Notes under the pieces: model-generated
Database searches by the model: none
Seen by the model: the letters and a program-made list of their open reading frames with translations, nothing else
Told to the model about the DNA's origin: nothing
Part shown: one piece after another, positions 24,072 through 34,861 of the stretch
How positions within the stretch are numbered: position 1 is the first letter of the stretch
Layout: each line of letters begins with the position of its first letter
Position numbers and translations under genes: made by a program
Origin: Acetivibrio alkalicellulosi
GTDB taxonomy: Bacteria > Bacillota > Clostridia > Acetivibrionales > Acetivibrionaceae
Assembly (NCBI GenBank): GCA_008125075.1
Contig: VLTH01000002.1
Location: 60,663 to 124,662, forward strand
Direction of reading: 5' to 3'
Length of the DNA: 64,000 nt

Positions 24072-24177
24072 ATTATCTCCTCGCATTCTTAGATAGTATA
24101 ATAGCCGAAATTCATTTTAAAACCCCTAATAACTCTTTAAGCTAATAGAATATTAACACATTATACTCTTTAGAAAA

Positions 24178-24298
24178 TACCCCTTTGAATATATGCACAT
24201 GCCCACTTACTCCGAACAGGCACGTACTTAGAAGACATCATTCGCAATTGATTTTCATATTATGTTGCTGAGCTTTTTGCTCATGAATGTCTGCTCTA
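24178..24298 (+). repeat. Family A repeat, copy 6
   Basis: CCCCTTTGAATATATGCACA, AACAGGCACGTACTTAGAAG and GAGCTTTTTGCTCATGAATG followed by TCTGC match other A copies. It fills the gap between mfd and the foldase gene; the rest of 24087-24406 holds nothing recognisable. Confidence 0.6.
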
Positions 24299-24406
24299 AA
24301 TAGGAAAATCCTAATGATAATAATATGCTAATATTTTTTGAAGCCCCTTATAAAATAAATCTAAATAAATTTCTAGCCTAATAAACATTATAATAAATTA
24401 CATACC

Positions 24407-27400
24407 TTACTGCAATTTTTTAATGTCCTGTAACAAAATCTTAATATTTTCTAGAAGAGCTTCTCTTTTTAGTTCTCCTGTTTTAAAAGTAATATATGGG
24501 CAATTGCTTGCAGTAAATAGAATTTTTCTTCTATACTTTTCCATAAGCTTTCCAATGGCCTCAATGTTAACATTTCTGTTTTCCATATATTGCAGTACAA
24601 CACAGTCTTTCTTTTCTTGCAAAGATGAAAAACCACAAACTTTTGCCAATACTTTTATATATGCAATATGAATTAGATTTTCAACTGCTTTAGGAACATC
24701 TCCATACCTGTCAATAAGCTCATCTTTTATGTCCATTACATCCTGTTCGTCATTTATTGATGCAATTTTCTTGTACATCTCTATTTTTTGATTTTCGCTA
24801 TTTATGTAGCTGTTATCTATATATGCGCTCACTTTAAAATCTATAGAAATCTCCATATCCTGTTCTTCTTGAGGTATGCCCCTTAATTCATTTACTGCAT
24901 TTGATAAAAGCCTTACATACATGTCATAACCCACCAAATCAATATTTCCATGCTGCTGAGAACCTAGCAAATTTCCGGCACCCCTTATTTGTAGATCTCT
25001 CATAGCTATTTTGAAACCCGAGCCAAATTCGGTAAATTCTTTTATTGCCTGAAGCCTTTTTTCAGCTATTTCAGATAGTACTTTTTCACTTTTATGTGTT
25101 ATATAAGCATAAGCAAGCTTGTTTGATCTTCCAACCCTCCCCCTTAATTGATACAACTGGGCAAGTCCCATTTTGTCAGCATCTTCAACAATTATGGTGT
25201 TAACATTTGGCATGTCAAGACCTGATTCTATTATGGTAGTACAAACCAAAACATCATATTCTCCATGAACAAACTGATACATAATGTTTTCAAGCTCTGT
25301 CTCATTCATTTGTCCATGAGCAACTGCAACTTTAGCCTCAGGAACAAGATCTTTTATCTGAGAAGCTTTTATATTAATACTTCGAACTCTATTAAATAAA
25401 TAGAACACCTGTCCCTTCCTTGCAAGTTCTCTGTTGATAGCCTCTCTTATAACTTGAGGATTATGCTCCATTACATATGTCTGTACTGGATACCTCTCTT
25501 CGGGTGGATCTTCTATAGTACTAATATCTCTAATTCCAACAAGAGACATATGAAGAGTTCTTGGTATGGGAGTAGCAGTAAGAGTAAGCACATCAATATT
25601 GGCTTTCAAATTTTTTATTCGCTCTTTGTGCATTACTCCAAATCGCTGTTCTTCATCTATAACCAATAATCCTAAATCTTTAAACTCAATATCTTTTTGA
25701 AGAAGCCTATGGGTACCTATAAGCACATCTACAACTCCTGCCTTTACGTCCTTTAAAATTTTTCTTTGCTGAGCCATAGTTTTAAAACGACTTATAACTT
25801 CAATATTTACAGGAAAGTCCTTCATTCTTTCTTTAAAGTTTCCATATTGCTGTTGAGCCAACACTGTTGTAGGTACTAAATAAGCTACCTGCTTTCCTTC
25901 CATTACACATTTAAAAATCCCTCTCATAGCCACTTCTGTCTTTCCATATCCAACATCTCCGCACAAAAGCCTATCCATCGGCTTTTTAGACTCCATATCC
26001 TTTTTTATTTCACTAATGCACTTTAATTGATCTTCTGTTTCCTGATATGGAAATAACTCTTCAAACTGTTTTTGCCAAACGGTATCAGAACCAAAACTAT
26101 GCCCCTCCTGAGCCTCCCTTTTAGCATACAGTTTAATCAATTCCTCTGCAAGCTCTCTTAAAGATTCCTTTGCCTTTGCTTTAGTCTTTAACCAGTCACT
26201 TCCTCCTAGTCTGCTAAGTCTTGGTGTCCTGCCCTCAGAACCTATATATTTTTGAATTAAATCAAGTTGATTTGTAGGGACATACAAAAAATCCCCTTCC
26301 TGATATTGAATTTTTAGATAGTCCTTTTTTATACCTTCTACTTCAAGCTGTTCAACTCCAATATATTTACCTATTCCATGAAGTTGATGAACAACGTAAT
26401 CTCCTAAATTCAAGTCGGTAAATACGCTGATTTTCTTTCCCTTGACTTTTTTCACAACATGGGGTCTTACCTTTTTTTTATCTCTTATATATTCATTCTC
26501 ACTTAATACTACAAGTCCTATGCTTTGATATTCAAATCCTTTATGCAATACCCCATCAGCAATAACAATCTGTCCATTTGATAACTTCTCTGGAATTTCT
26601 TCATAGTAATATGCTTCAACTCCACTTTGCCTAAAAGTTTCTTCAAGCATTTGACCTCTACTTTTTCCACCTGTGAGTATTATAATTTTTAGATTACTTT
26701 CTTTCCATTTCTTTACGTCTCTAAGTAAAAGCTCAATGTGTCCATTATATGTATTTACTAACTTTGAAGCTATATTATACTTTGTGACATCTGATATCCA
26801 CGTTTGTGTTTTAAATAAACTGCTTTGGTTAAAGCTAATTGAGTCTGCTGTATTTAAACTGTAATAATGCAATGACTTAACTAAACTGTCCCATACATTG
26901 TTATAACTAAAATAAATATCAAACCCATCAGGAAGCATATATCCCTTTTCAAGAAAACTCTTGCACATCTCATTATTTTCATAAATAAGGCTTTCATATC
27001 TTTCTTCAAATCTTCTTGGCTCATCAAAAAATATCAATGCCTTTTCCATGTCCACATAGTCTGTAATAAATGATGGCTTTTCAATAATATAAGGAATATA
27101 TCTATCAATACCAGGAAAGTAATATTGTTCTTCAAACTTTTCCATGTCAGACTTTATTTTTTTTTCCAAATCATTAATATAAGTCTTTCCTTTAATTTTG
27201 TTAACATGATCTTTAAGGCTATTTAAGATCATATTTATAATACTTTCTCTTCTGCTATTATGATATATAAGCTCTCTAGCAGGCAAAACAGTTATACTAT
27301 CAGCTTTTTCAAGTGATCGTTGAGATATTGCATCAAAGCTTCTTATCGAGTCTATTTCATCGTCAAAAAATTCAAGTCTAAAAGCCACTTCACTGTTGAC

Positions 27401-27970
27401 AGGAAAAACATCAACTATTCCGCCACGAATTGCAAACTGTCCTTTTCCTTCTACTACATTTACTCGTTCATAACCAATTGATACAAACTTGTCTGTAATA
27501 TCAGATAGATTTATAATCTGACCTAAAGAAAATGTAATAATGCTTTTGCAAAACTCTTCTTTTCCAATTAATTTCCTTGCAATAGCTTCAGCACTAGTAA
27601 CTATTATTTCATACTCACCACATATTATTTTATGTAGTGCATCAATTCTTTGATAAGCCAATTGATGGCTTTTTGCCTCTACATCATGAAACATAATCTC
27701 GCTAGGAGAAAAATAAAGAACTCCCTTACCAAAAAAATATGTAAAATCCTCATGCATTTTTCTAGCCTGATTATCGTTGTAGGTGATATAAATACCTTTT
27801 AAATCTAAGTGTTTTAAAATAGCATAGCTAATATGAGCCTTTTGGGATTCAGATGGTCCCTCTACTGCAACAGGCATACTTCCCTTTTTAATTGTTTCTA
27901 AAATGCCCCTGTATTCTTTCATTTCTACAAGGGATTTAATCATGTATCCTTTTTCTTTTAAAGCATTCAT
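24407..27970 (-). CDS. mfd: Transcription-repair coupling factor Mfd
   Basis: Mfd displaces RNA polymerase stalled at lesions and recruits UvrA. The 1187-residue length matches the family. Domains in order: UvrB-homology modules (about 1-380, RGGIVDVFPVNSE), the RNA-polymerase interaction domain CarD-like (about 500-570, LGDYVVHQLHGIGKYIGVEQ), RecG-like translocase with Walker A GDVGYGKTEVAMRG, DEEQRFG, TLTATPIPRTL and RGRVGRS, and the C-terminal TRCF domain ending with PYITFKTG. It follows pth by 76 bp on the same strand, as usual in Firmicutes. Confidence 0.98.
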   Translation of the reverse strand: MNALKEKGYMIKSLVEMKEYRGILETIKKGSMPVAVEGPSESQKAHISYAILKHLDLKGIYITYNDNQARKMHEDFTYFFGKGVLYFSPSEIMFHDVEAKSHQLAYQRIDALHKIICGEYEIIVTSAEAIARKLIGKEEFCKSIITFSLGQIINLSDITDKFVSIGYERVNVVEGKGQFAIRGGIVDVFPVNSEVAFRLEFFDDEIDSIRSFDAISQRSLEKADSITVLPARELIYHNSRRESIINMILNSLKDHVNKIKGKTYINDLEKKIKSDMEKFEEQYYFPGIDRYIPYIIEKPSFITDYVDMEKALIFFDEPRRFEERYESLIYENNEMCKSFLEKGYMLPDGFDIYFSYNNVWDSLVKSLHYYSLNTADSISFNQSSLFKTQTWISDVTKYNIASKLVNTYNGHIELLLRDVKKWKESNLKIIILTGGKSRGQMLEETFRQSGVEAYYYEEIPEKLSNGQIVIADGVLHKGFEYQSIGLVVLSENEYIRDKKKVRPHVVKKVKGKKISVFTDLNLGDYVVHQLHGIGKYIGVEQLEVEGIKKDYLKIQYQEGDFLYVPTNQLDLIQKYIGSEGRTPRLSRLGGSDWLKTKAKAKESLRELAEELIKLYAKREAQEGHSFGSDTVWQKQFEELFPYQETEDQLKCISEIKKDMESKKPMDRLLCGDVGYGKTEVAMRGIFKCVMEGKQVAYLVPTTVLAQQQYGNFKERMKDFPVNIEVISRFKTMAQQRKILKDVKAGVVDVLIGTHRLLQKDIEFKDLGLLVIDEEQRFGVMHKERIKNLKANIDVLTLTATPIPRTLHMSLVGIRDISTIEDPPEERYPVQTYVMEHNPQVIREAINRELARKGQVFYLFNRVRSINIKASQIKDLVPEAKVAVAHGQMNETELENIMYQFVHGEYDVLVCTTIIESGLDMPNVNTIIVEDADKMGLAQLYQLRGRVGRSNKLAYAYITHKSEKVLSEIAEKRLQAIKEFTEFGSGFKIAMRDLQIRGAGNLLGSQQHGNIDLVGYDMYVRLLSNAVNELRGIPQEEQDMEISIDFKVSAYIDNSYINSENQKIEMYKKIASINDEQDVMDIKDELIDRYGDVPKAVENLIHIAYIKVLAKVCGFSSLQEKKDCVVLQYMENRNVNIEAIGKLMEKYRRKILFTASNCPYITFKTGELKREALLENIKILLQDIKKLQ

Positions 27971-28046
27971 GTTTTTTAAACCTCGCAGTTTTTAGACTTT
28001 ATATTTAGTTTAATTCTGCCCATTTTCTTTTTAGTAGGAAGCAGAT

Positions 28047-28622
28047 TTACTTATCCTTGTTGAATTCATTCATTGCCTGGTCAATTCCAGACTTAATAAT
28101 TGTTTCAACAGCATCAGATGCCTTTGATATAGTTTCTGCAATTTTTTTAGTCTCTTCCTTAGAGAATTTACTCAAAACATAATCAGCTAAAGCCCATCCT
28201 TCCGGCGGCTTATCAATACCAACTCGTACCCTTGGAAAATCCTCTGATTGTATCTGATATATTACAGACTTCATACCATTATGAGTTCCTGCACTTCCTT
28301 TAGGTCTTAATCTGAGTCTGCCAACAGGAAGATCAATATCATCATATACTAGTATAATGTTTTCTATCGGTACTTTATACCACTGTATTATATCCCTTAC
28401 ACTTTCTCCACTAAGATTCATATATGTTTGAGGTTTAACCAGCAAAACCTTATTTTCACCAATAACACCTTCTCCATAAAGTGCTTTAAATTTTAGTTTT
28501 GATACTTTAATTTTATGTCTCATTGAAAGGAGTTCAACAACATAAAATCCTACATTATGTCTTGTATCATCATACTTTTTCCCGGGATTACCCAACCCCA
28601 CTACTACAAACATTTGATTCAA
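28047..28622 (-). CDS. pth: Peptidyl-tRNA hydrolase
   Basis: It cleaves peptidyl-tRNAs released from ribosomes. Motifs: [20 protein letters not shown] with the catalytic His in [38 protein letters not shown] followed by HNGMKS, and RVRVGIDKP. The frame can start at a GTG at 28631, but that codon lies inside the SD sequence GAGGTG. The TTG at 28622 (or the ATG at 28613) is better placed, giving about 191 residues. It lies between prs and mfd in the conserved order. Confidence 0.96.
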   Translation of the reverse strand: MNQMFVVVGLGNPGKKYDDTRHNVGFYVVELLSMRHKIKVSKLKFKALYGEGVIGENKVLLVKPQTYMNLSGESVRDIIQWYKVPIENIILVYDDIDLPVGRLRLRPKGSAGTHNGMKSVIYQIQSEDFPRVRVGIDKPPEGWALADYVLSKFSKEETKKIAETISKASDAVETIIKSGIDQAMNEFNKDK

Positions 28623-28640
28623 AATAATCACCTCTTAATC

Positions 28641-28712
28641 AATACTTAGGAATACTTCCACTAGTATTTCACTATATCCCAGTGAAAAGTGGTAGTAATA
28701 AAAGTAATTGCC
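28641..28712. repeat. Family B MITE, partial copy
   Basis: TTAGGAATACTTCCACTAGT with TTTCACTATATCCCAGTGAA and a truncated right half (AAAGTGGTAGTAATAAAAGT) match B. The inner AAAATATAA segment of the left end is missing. Confidence 0.45.
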
Positions 28713-28731
28713 TCCCTATTTTTAAGGAGGC
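28710..28731 (-). terminator. Terminator after prs
   Basis: On the minus strand GCCTCC TTAAAAATAG GGAGGC is a perfect short stem followed by AATTACTTTTATT. The T-run is imperfect. Confidence 0.5.
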
Positions 28732-28764
28732 ATCTAATAAGCATATAAATAATTTTATTTTTTA

Positions 28765-29727
28765 TTACTCTTTTTGAGTGAATAATGTACTTATTGACAT
28801 ATCTCCATAAATTCTTTCGATAGCTTCTGCAAATACTAATGCAACAGATAAAGATTTTATTTTGGGACGTTTTTTATCTTCAGTTAAAGGAATAGTATTT
28901 AATGTAATCAGTTCTTTCATGGCAGATTTTTCAATTCTTTCTATTGCAGGTCCCGATAAAACCCCGTGAGTACAACACGCATATACTTCTTTAGCACCAA
29001 TTTCACTTAATGCATTTGCAGCATTAACAATTGTTCCTCCAGTATCTATTAGATCATCAACCAATACCACTCTCTTATTATTTACATCACCAATAATATT
29101 CATAATTTCAGATACATTTGCCTTAGGTCTTCTTTTATCGATAATAGCTAAAGGAGCATCCAGCCTTTCAGCAAATTTTCTTGATCTGGCAACACTTCCA
29201 ACATCAGGAGATACAACAACAAGGTCTTCAATATTGTCAAACTTTTCTTTAAAGTAATTTGCAAGGATGTTAACACCCAGCAAATGGTCAAGAGGAATGT
29301 CAAAAAAACCTTGTAATTGAGGTGCATGCAAGTCCATTGTTAATACTCTGTTTGCCCCTGCAGTAGTTAAAAGGTTTGCCACAAGCTTTGCTGAAATAGG
29401 ATCTCTTGCTTTAGCTTTTCTATCCTGTCTGGCATAACCATAGTATGGAATAACCGCTGTTATCCTTCCTGCTGATGCTCTTTTTAATGCATCTATCATT
29501 ATTAATAGCTCCACAAGGTTATCATTTACAGGAGGACAAATGGATTGAATTAAAAAAACATCAGATCCTCTAACCACTTCATTTATATTAATTGCTGATT
29601 CTCCATCACTAAACTTACCCACATTGGCCAAACCAAGAGGTAATCCTATCTTCTCTGCAATTTCCAATGCCAGCTCTCGATTTGAGTTACCTGCAAATAT
29701 TTTTATATCTTTGCCATGTAAATTCAT
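28765..29727 (-). CDS. prs: Ribose-phosphate pyrophosphokinase
   Basis: It makes PRPP from ribose 5-phosphate and ATP. The 320-residue length and motifs fit class [53 protein letters not shown] and the PRPP loop [19 protein letters not shown]. The ATG at 29727 follows AAAGGGG. glmU ends 26 bp upstream, so the two are one operon, as in Bacillus (glmU-prs). Confidence 0.98.
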   Translation of the reverse strand: MNLHGKDIKIFAGNSNRELALEIAEKIGLPLGLANVGKFSDGESAININEVVRGSDVFLIQSICPPVNDNLVELLIMIDALKRASAGRITAVIPYYGYARQDRKAKARDPISAKLVANLLTTAGANRVLTMDLHAPQLQGFFDIPLDHLLGVNILANYFKEKFDNIEDLVVVSPDVGSVARSRKFAERLDAPLAIIDKRRPKANVSEIMNIIGDVNNKRVVLVDDLIDTGGTIVNAANALSEIGAKEVYACCTHGVLSGPAIERIEKSAMKELITLNTIPLTEDKKRPKIKSLSVALVFAEAIERIYGDMSISTLFTQKE

Positions 29728-29753
29728 CTTGCTATCCCCTTTTTATTACTTAT

Positions 29754-31130
29754 TTATTCTTTAGTATGCCTTTTTTTTGTAACCCAGTTTTCTTTTATAA
29801 CCTGCTTATTTCTTGCAATTGCAAGGGCATTTTCTGGTACTTCTTCAGTAATTGTAGAACCAGCTGCTATATATGCACCATTTTTAATTTCCACAGGTGA
29901 AACTAGATTTACATTGCATCCAACAAAAGCATTATCACCAACAATAGTTTTATTTTTATTCTTTCCATCATAATTAACTACTACTACACCACATCCTAAA
30001 TTTACATTTTCTCCTATTTGAGCGTCTCCAACATAGGATAAATGTGAAATTTTTGTTCCATCACCAATTGTAGATTTTTTTACTTCTACAAAATCACCTA
30101 TCTTAACATTTTTACCTATTTGGCTATCTGGTCTTAAATAAGCAAATGGACCTACTTTTGCCCCTTCATCTATATAGCTTTCCAAAATAACAGAGTTTTT
30201 AATATGCACTCCATTTCCAATTTCAGAGCTAAGTATTTGACAATTTGGTCCAATTACACAATCTTCACCAATTTTAGTTTTTCCCTCAATTATGGTTGAA
30301 GGATAAATAACTGTATCCATACCTATTTCAGCCTTTTGATCTATGTAGGTTGAGTCAGGATCAATTATTGTCACACCATCTTCCATAAGCTTATTAAGTA
30401 TTCTTTTTCTCAAAACTTGACTTGCACAAGACAACTGAACTCTATCATTAATCCCAGCTAGTTCATCCTTATTCATAATTTTAACTGCTCCTGCTTTCTT
30501 TCCCTTACCAATTATTATTTCTATAGTATCTGTCAGATAATATTCTCCCTGGTCATTTTTGTTGTCAAGCTCTTTTAACCCTTCCCTAAGTGAATTTATA
30601 TCAAAGCAATAAATCCCTGAGTTAATCTCCCTAATCTTCTTCTGCTCTTCTGATGCATCTCTGTCTTCAACAATCTTTAGTACATTTCCATGATCATCCC
30701 TTACTATTCTTCCATATCCTGAAGGATCATCAAAATCAGAGGTTATTATTGTAACCGAATTATTATTTTGTTTATGGTAATTCACTGCACTAAGAATAGC
30801 TTCTGAAGTAATAAGAGGCATGTCACCATAAAGTATGAGAACCTGACCTTCCTTTTTTTGAAGAAATTCTTGAGCCATGATAACAGCGTGGCCTGTTCCC
30901 AATTGCTTTTCCTGCATAGCATATGAAACTTTTTCTCCCATACACTCCTTCACTTGCTCTGCATTTCGTCCTATAACAAGAACTACTTCATCCACGCCAG
31001 CTCCCTTTACTGATTGATAAACCCATTGAACCATTGGCATACCACATATTTCATGTAAAATCTTTGTTTTCTTTGACTTCATCCTTTTGCCCTCACCTGC
31101 AGCAAGGATAATAGCCATCAAATGATCCAT
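29754..31130 (-). CDS. glmU: Bifunctional GlmU (UDP-GlcNAc synthesis)
   Basis: It has both activities needed for UDP-N-acetylglucosamine: glucosamine-1-phosphate acetyltransferase and uridylyltransferase. The 458-residue protein has an N-terminal nucleotidyltransferase domain (1-230) with LAAGEGKRMKSKKTK and QLGTGHAVIMA, and a C-terminal left-handed beta-helix of hexapeptide repeats (about 255-450) with IGPNCQILSS, GDFVEVKKSTIG and YDGKNKNKT (active-site region). The gene starts at an ATG behind GGAGG and runs into prs. Confidence 0.98.
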   Translation of the reverse strand: MDHLMAIILAAGEGKRMKSKKTKILHEICGMPMVQWVYQSVKGAGVDEVVLVIGRNAEQVKECMGEKVSYAMQEKQLGTGHAVIMAQEFLQKKEGQVLILYGDMPLITSEAILSAVNYHKQNNNSVTIITSDFDDPSGYGRIVRDDHGNVLKIVEDRDASEEQKKIREINSGIYCFDINSLREGLKELDNKNDQGEYYLTDTIEIIIGKGKKAGAVKIMNKDELAGINDRVQLSCASQVLRKRILNKLMEDGVTIIDPDSTYIDQKAEIGMDTVIYPSTIIEGKTKIGEDCVIGPNCQILSSEIGNGVHIKNSVILESYIDEGAKVGPFAYLRPDSQIGKNVKIGDFVEVKKSTIGDGTKISHLSYVGDAQIGENVNLGCGVVVVNYDGKNKNKTIVGDNAFVGCNVNLVSPVEIKNGAYIAAGSTITEEVPENALAIARNKQVIKENWVTKKRHTKE

Positions 31131-31507
31131 ATTAATTTTCCTCCTTCAAAGATTCTCTACTTTTAATAATGCCAAATATATTCTCTCACTTTTAATCAAA
31201 ATTTTCAACATTAAATAAAAGAAGAATAAAAAAACTACAAAATAAAATCGCCAAAAACAAAGGTTTACCATCAACACAATGCTTTTCACGATATTTTAAA
31301 AGTATTTTATAAATTTGTCTGGCAAAAAGTACTTCGATTCCGTTTCTTTAATGCATGAGCCTATAAAACATTACACACTTACTATGTATGTTCTGTTTCA
31401 AAGAGAAATACTCAAGACAAAAAAAAAGTGCGCCAATATTCCACAAATCCTATTGTGCACAAAACTCAATGCAAAATACTTGTTGCTTAAAATATAAAAT
31501 ATAATTA
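31131..31507. other. Gene-free stretch between spoVG and glmU
   Basis: About 377 bp of AT-rich sequence with no ribosome-binding-site-linked frame, no convincing hairpin with T-run and no repeat family member that I can recognise. Confidence 0.4.
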
Positions 31508-31807
31508 TTATTCTATATTTTCTTCTGCAACATCTTCCTCAATGTCTCCATTTGCAGAAATAAACTCATACTTGTCCAAAATGGCATTTTGTATTTTGCC
31601 TCTTGTTTCTGCATTAATAGGATGTGCAATGTCTCTAAACTCACCATCTGGAGCTTTTCTGCTTGGCATAGCAATAAAAAGTCCATTTTGGCTTTCTATA
31701 ACCTTTATGTCATGAACAACAAATTCATTGTCAAAGGTTACAGATACAACTGCTTTCATTTTTCCTTCAGAATCAATTTTCCTGATTCGAACATCAGTAA
31801 TTTCCAT
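31508..31807 (-). CDS. spoVG: SpoVG, RNA-binding regulator
   Basis: A 99-residue Spo[22 protein letters not shown], then [15 protein letters not shown] and the core [20 protein letters not shown] followed by INAETR. It is a small nucleic-acid-binding regulator acting in sporulation, division and cell-wall functions. It has an acidic C-terminal tail ([13 protein letters not shown]). GGTGGTAACATCTC precedes the ATG. It lies upstream of glmU and downstream of purR, the same order as Bacillus (purR-spoVG-glmU-prs). Confidence 0.97.
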   Translation of the reverse strand: MEITDVRIRKIDSEGKMKAVVSVTFDNEFVVHDIKVIESQNGLFIAMPSRKAPDGEFRDIAHPINAETRGKIQNAILDKYEFISANGDIEEDVAEENIE

Positions 31808-32096
31808 GAGATGTTACCACCTTCCGTATAATTGTGTATTCATCATGTATATATTATTATATTCGTCATTTTTTTTGATTTTCCTTCTTATTTTTTTATC
31901 ATTATAAAATTTTTATTGTAAACAAAACACATAGTAATAGCATCTGCAATAACTTGGTATATTCCCTGCGATTAACAACCTATTTTGAGAATAATAGTTT
32001 TTTAATCTTTTTATAGGATTTCTATTTATCATTATATTATTCATTTTAATTAATATTAACATCTCCATTAAATTCCCTCGTCTCATAACACAGAAT

Positions 32097-32206
32097 AAAA
32101 GTTTCCATTAACTAGAGTTTTTACAAAGTCCCACTTGTGGGAAACAATGGATCTTCCGCGATAAAACTCATATACTTCTGCAAAAATATGTTTTATGGAA
32201 ACTTTT
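32097..32206 (-). ncRNA. Structured 3' element immediately after purR
   Basis: A perfect 12-bp outer stem AAAAGTTTCCAT/ATGGAAACTTTT encloses about 86 nt and starts 1 nt after the purR stop. Inside are two further hairpins: AAAACATAT.../ATATGAGTTTT and the perfect TCCCACAAGTGGGA, together a three-way junction. Weak T residues (TTTTATTCTG) follow the outer stem on the minus strand, so it may act as a terminator or as a stable 3' UTR module. Not matched to a known family by eye. The region 31808-32096 shows nothing else. Confidence 0.4.
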
Positions 32207-32207
32207 A

Positions 32208-33026
32208 TCACATCCACACCTCACTTGGCTCAACAGTTATCATTTCCTCTTCCTCATTTGAAATATTTAGTGTTACAAGCGATACGTAATCATTTACTAA
32301 TTTCTTTTGTGGTTTACATGTTTCCACTAAAACCCCTATACCTGACACTTCACAGTCAAATTCCTTAGCAAGTTCAATTATCCCCTTGGCTGTTCCTCCT
32401 CCTTTCATAAAATCATCTATAAACAATAATCTAGAATTTCTTTTAAGCACTCTCTTCGAAAGCACCATAGTCTGTATTTTTTTAGCTGAGCCTGATAAAT
32501 AATTTATATTTACCGATGGTCCATCAGTAGCTTCACTATTGTGACGTGCAATTGCAAGTGGGACATTAAGATGTTTAGCTGTGGCAAAGGCAAGAGGTAT
32601 ACCCTTTGTCTCTACTGTTATGACGCAATCTATCTCCTTTTTAAAGAAGCATCCTGCAAATATGCTTCCTATGTCTGAAACTCTTTTTGGATTATATATT
32701 ATATCTAACATATAAAGATATCCACCTGGAAGTATTCTTTGTGTATTTGATAATTCTTGACATACACTGTCTAACATATCCTTAATTTTGTTTTTACTAT
32801 AGCCTGGTATAAACCTGACTCCACCTAATGACCCTGATATGCTCTCAACATATCCAATTTCAAATTTACTGAGTAAATTCTGAACTACATCTAGATCCTC
32901 ACACACAGATGATTTTGCAGCTCCAAATATATCTGCTAAGTTTCCTAGTGTAAAGGTTTCCCCTGGTGAATCACACAAGGTTTTTAATAACACTGCTATT
33001 CTTTCGTTTCTGTGAAATTTATCCAT
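32208..33026 (-). CDS. purR: PurR-type phosphoribosyltransferase-fold repressor
   Basis: The Gram-positive PurR senses PRPP and represses purine genes. The N-terminal winged helix (1-75) starts MDKFHRNERIAVLLKTL with the recognition region FGAAKSSVCEDLDVV. The PRT-fold effector domain (about 80-272) carries LLFIDDFMKGGGTAKG, the PRPP loop. The ATG at 33026 has GGAGGTG 6 nt upstream; an upstream in-frame ATG at 33053 lacks one. The protein has 272 residues. It precedes spoVG in the usual order. Confidence 0.96.
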   Translation of the reverse strand: MDKFHRNERIAVLLKTLCDSPGETFTLGNLADIFGAAKSSVCEDLDVVQNLLSKFEIGYVESISGSLGGVRFIPGYSKNKIKDMLDSVCQELSNTQRILPGGYLYMLDIIYNPKRVSDIGSIFAGCFFKKEIDCVITVETKGIPLAFATAKHLNVPLAIARHNSEATDGPSVNINYLSGSAKKIQTMVLSKRVLKRNSRLLFIDDFMKGGGTAKGIIELAKEFDCEVSGIGVLVETCKPQKKLVNDYVSLVTLNISNEEEEMITVEPSEVWM

Positions 33027-33319
33027 ATTAGCACCTCCGAGGTGGCTTAACAAAGTTAATGCTATTTTTCAAGTTAAAATTACATCTTAGCCGTTTACAA
33101 TCATTAATTATTCATATTATACTACAGACTACACTTTTAAAACAAATAGAACATTAAATATTGGGTTTATTTTAACCTTTTGCTTTTCTCTGTGTAAAAT
33201 TCTTATGCTCCACTTTAGAATGTTTAAACAAAAATTTTATTATTTAGACTTATATTTAGATTGATTTTTGCATATAATAGTAATTGAATATTTAAAAATA
33301 ATAATATTTATTTATAGAT

Positions 33320-33418
33320 AAGGAATGTCTGAAGTATTAATTGTACTTTTCACATGACCTATTTGTACTCAAATAAGTGAAATAGTATTAAAAGTTATAT
33401 TATCAGCATACCTAACTT
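33320..33418. repeat. Family B MITE, full copy
   Basis: AAGGAATGTCTGAAGTATTA on the left and AAAGTTATATTATCAGCATA (then CCTAA) on the right are imperfect inverted ends, with an inner pair CACATGACCTATTTG / CAAATAAGTG. It lies directly upstream of murC. Confidence 0.6.
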
Positions 33419-33442
33419 AAAATATGAATAGGAGTGTTGTTT

Positions 33443-34861
33443 TTGGAACAATCAGGTTTGTTAAATTTAAATAATATTAAAAGTGTACATTTTATTGGAA
33501 TAGGCGGAATAAGCATGAGTGGCCTTGCAGAAATTCTTTTAAATAGGGGCTGTTCTGTATCTGGCTCTGATGTAAAACATTCAACTATTGCTTCAAAGCT
33601 TGGCGATAAGGGCGTTAAAATTTATATCGGACACAACGAAAATAACATAGATAATCCTGATCTTGTTATATATACAGCTGCAGTTAAGGAGGATAATCCA
33701 GAGCTTATTAAATCCAGACAATTAAACATCCCCACTATAGAACGTTCCACTCTCTTAGGGGAAATAATGAAAAGTTTTCCATTTACTCTTACAGTGTCAG
33801 GAACTCATGGGAAAACAACTACAACTTCCATGCTTTCAATGATACTACTTCAAGCAGAACTTGATCCAACTATACATATTGGTGGAGAATTAAAAGCTAT
33901 AAATGGCAGCACACGAATAGGAAGTAATAAATATTTTATTGCAGAAGCATGTGAGTATGTAGAAAGCTTTTTAAAATTCCACCCATATCTTGCTATAATA
34001 TTAAACATAGAGGAGGATCATCTTGACTTCTTTAAAAATATTGACCATATCAAATCTTCATTTTTAAAATACATGCAGCTTGTTCCTCAGAATGGTTACG
34101 TCGTAGCCAATTATGATGATGAGAACATTGTTTCTTTACTAAAAGAATTAAATTGCAACATAATAACCTATGGCATTGATTCAAAAGATGCTATGTGGGT
34201 GGCAAAAGATATCACTTATAATAATTTAGGATTTCCTTCTTTTTCAGTCTATAAAAACAATGAGAAAATAATACAAATAGAATTAAAAGTACCTGGAAAA
34301 CATAATGTAAGTAATTCTCTTGCTGCAATATCTGCATCTTATTCTTTAGGTTGCAATATTAATCAGATAAAATTAGGTCTGGAAAATTACACAGGCACCC
34401 ATAGACGGTTTGAAGTAAAGGGAGTTGTAGATGACATCCATGTAGTTGATGATTATGCTCATCATCCATCAGAAATCAAAGCTACTCTCGAAGCCTCTAA
34501 AAACCGTAATCACAATAATATATGGTGTGTTTTTCAGCCTCACACTTATACAAGAACAAAGCTTTTACTTGATGAATTTTCTTATGCTTTCAAGGACGCA
34601 AACACAGTAATAATATCTGATATTTATTCTGCTCGTGAAATTGATACTGGGGAAATAAATTCTTCCATGCTAGTCCAAAAGATTAGCGCTTTAGGACAAA
34701 AGGCCATTTATATACCTGAATTTAGTTCAATTGTTGAATATTTAAACCAAAATGTATCTTCAGGTGATTTAATAATAACAATGGGCGCAGGTGATATTTA
34801 TAATGTAGGTGAAATGTTTTTAAATGCAAAAAAAAATACTGGCTGCAAATTAGTGGTATAG
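33443..34861 (+). CDS. murC: UDP-N-acetylmuramate--L-alanine ligase
   Basis: MurC adds L-Ala to UDP-MurNAc in the cytoplasmic stage of peptidoglycan synthesis. Motifs: VHFIGIGGISMSGLAEIL (N-terminal UDP-binding domain), SGTHGKTTTTSM (ATP loop), EACEYVESFL, VVDDYAHHPSEIKAT and the C-terminal Rossmann-like domain. The open frame begins with a GTG at 33434 that lies inside the SD GGAG. The TTG at 33443, 8 nt after that GGAG, is the better start (472 residues). Convergent with fabZ, sharing the terminator at 34983. Confidence 0.97.
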   Translation: MEQSGLLNLNNIKSVHFIGIGGISMSGLAEILLNRGCSVSGSDVKHSTIASKLGDKGVKIYIGHNENNIDNPDLVIYTAAVKEDNPELIKSRQLNIPTIERSTLLGEIMKSFPFTLTVSGTHGKTTTTSMLSMILLQAELDPTIHIGGELKAINGSTRIGSNKYFIAEACEYVESFLKFHPYLAIILNIEEDHLDFFKNIDHIKSSFLKYMQLVPQNGYVVANYDDENIVSLLKELNCNIITYGIDSKDAMWVAKDITYNNLGFPSFSVYKNNEKIIQIELKVPGKHNVSNSLAAISASYSLGCNINQIKLGLENYTGTHRRFEVKGVVDDIHVVDDYAHHPSEIKATLEASKNRNHNNIWCVFQPHTYTRTKLLLDEFSYAFKDANTVIISDIYSAREIDTGEINSSMLVQKISALGQKAIYIPEFSSIVEYLNQNVSSGDLIITMGAGDIYNVGEMFLNAKKNTGCKLVV

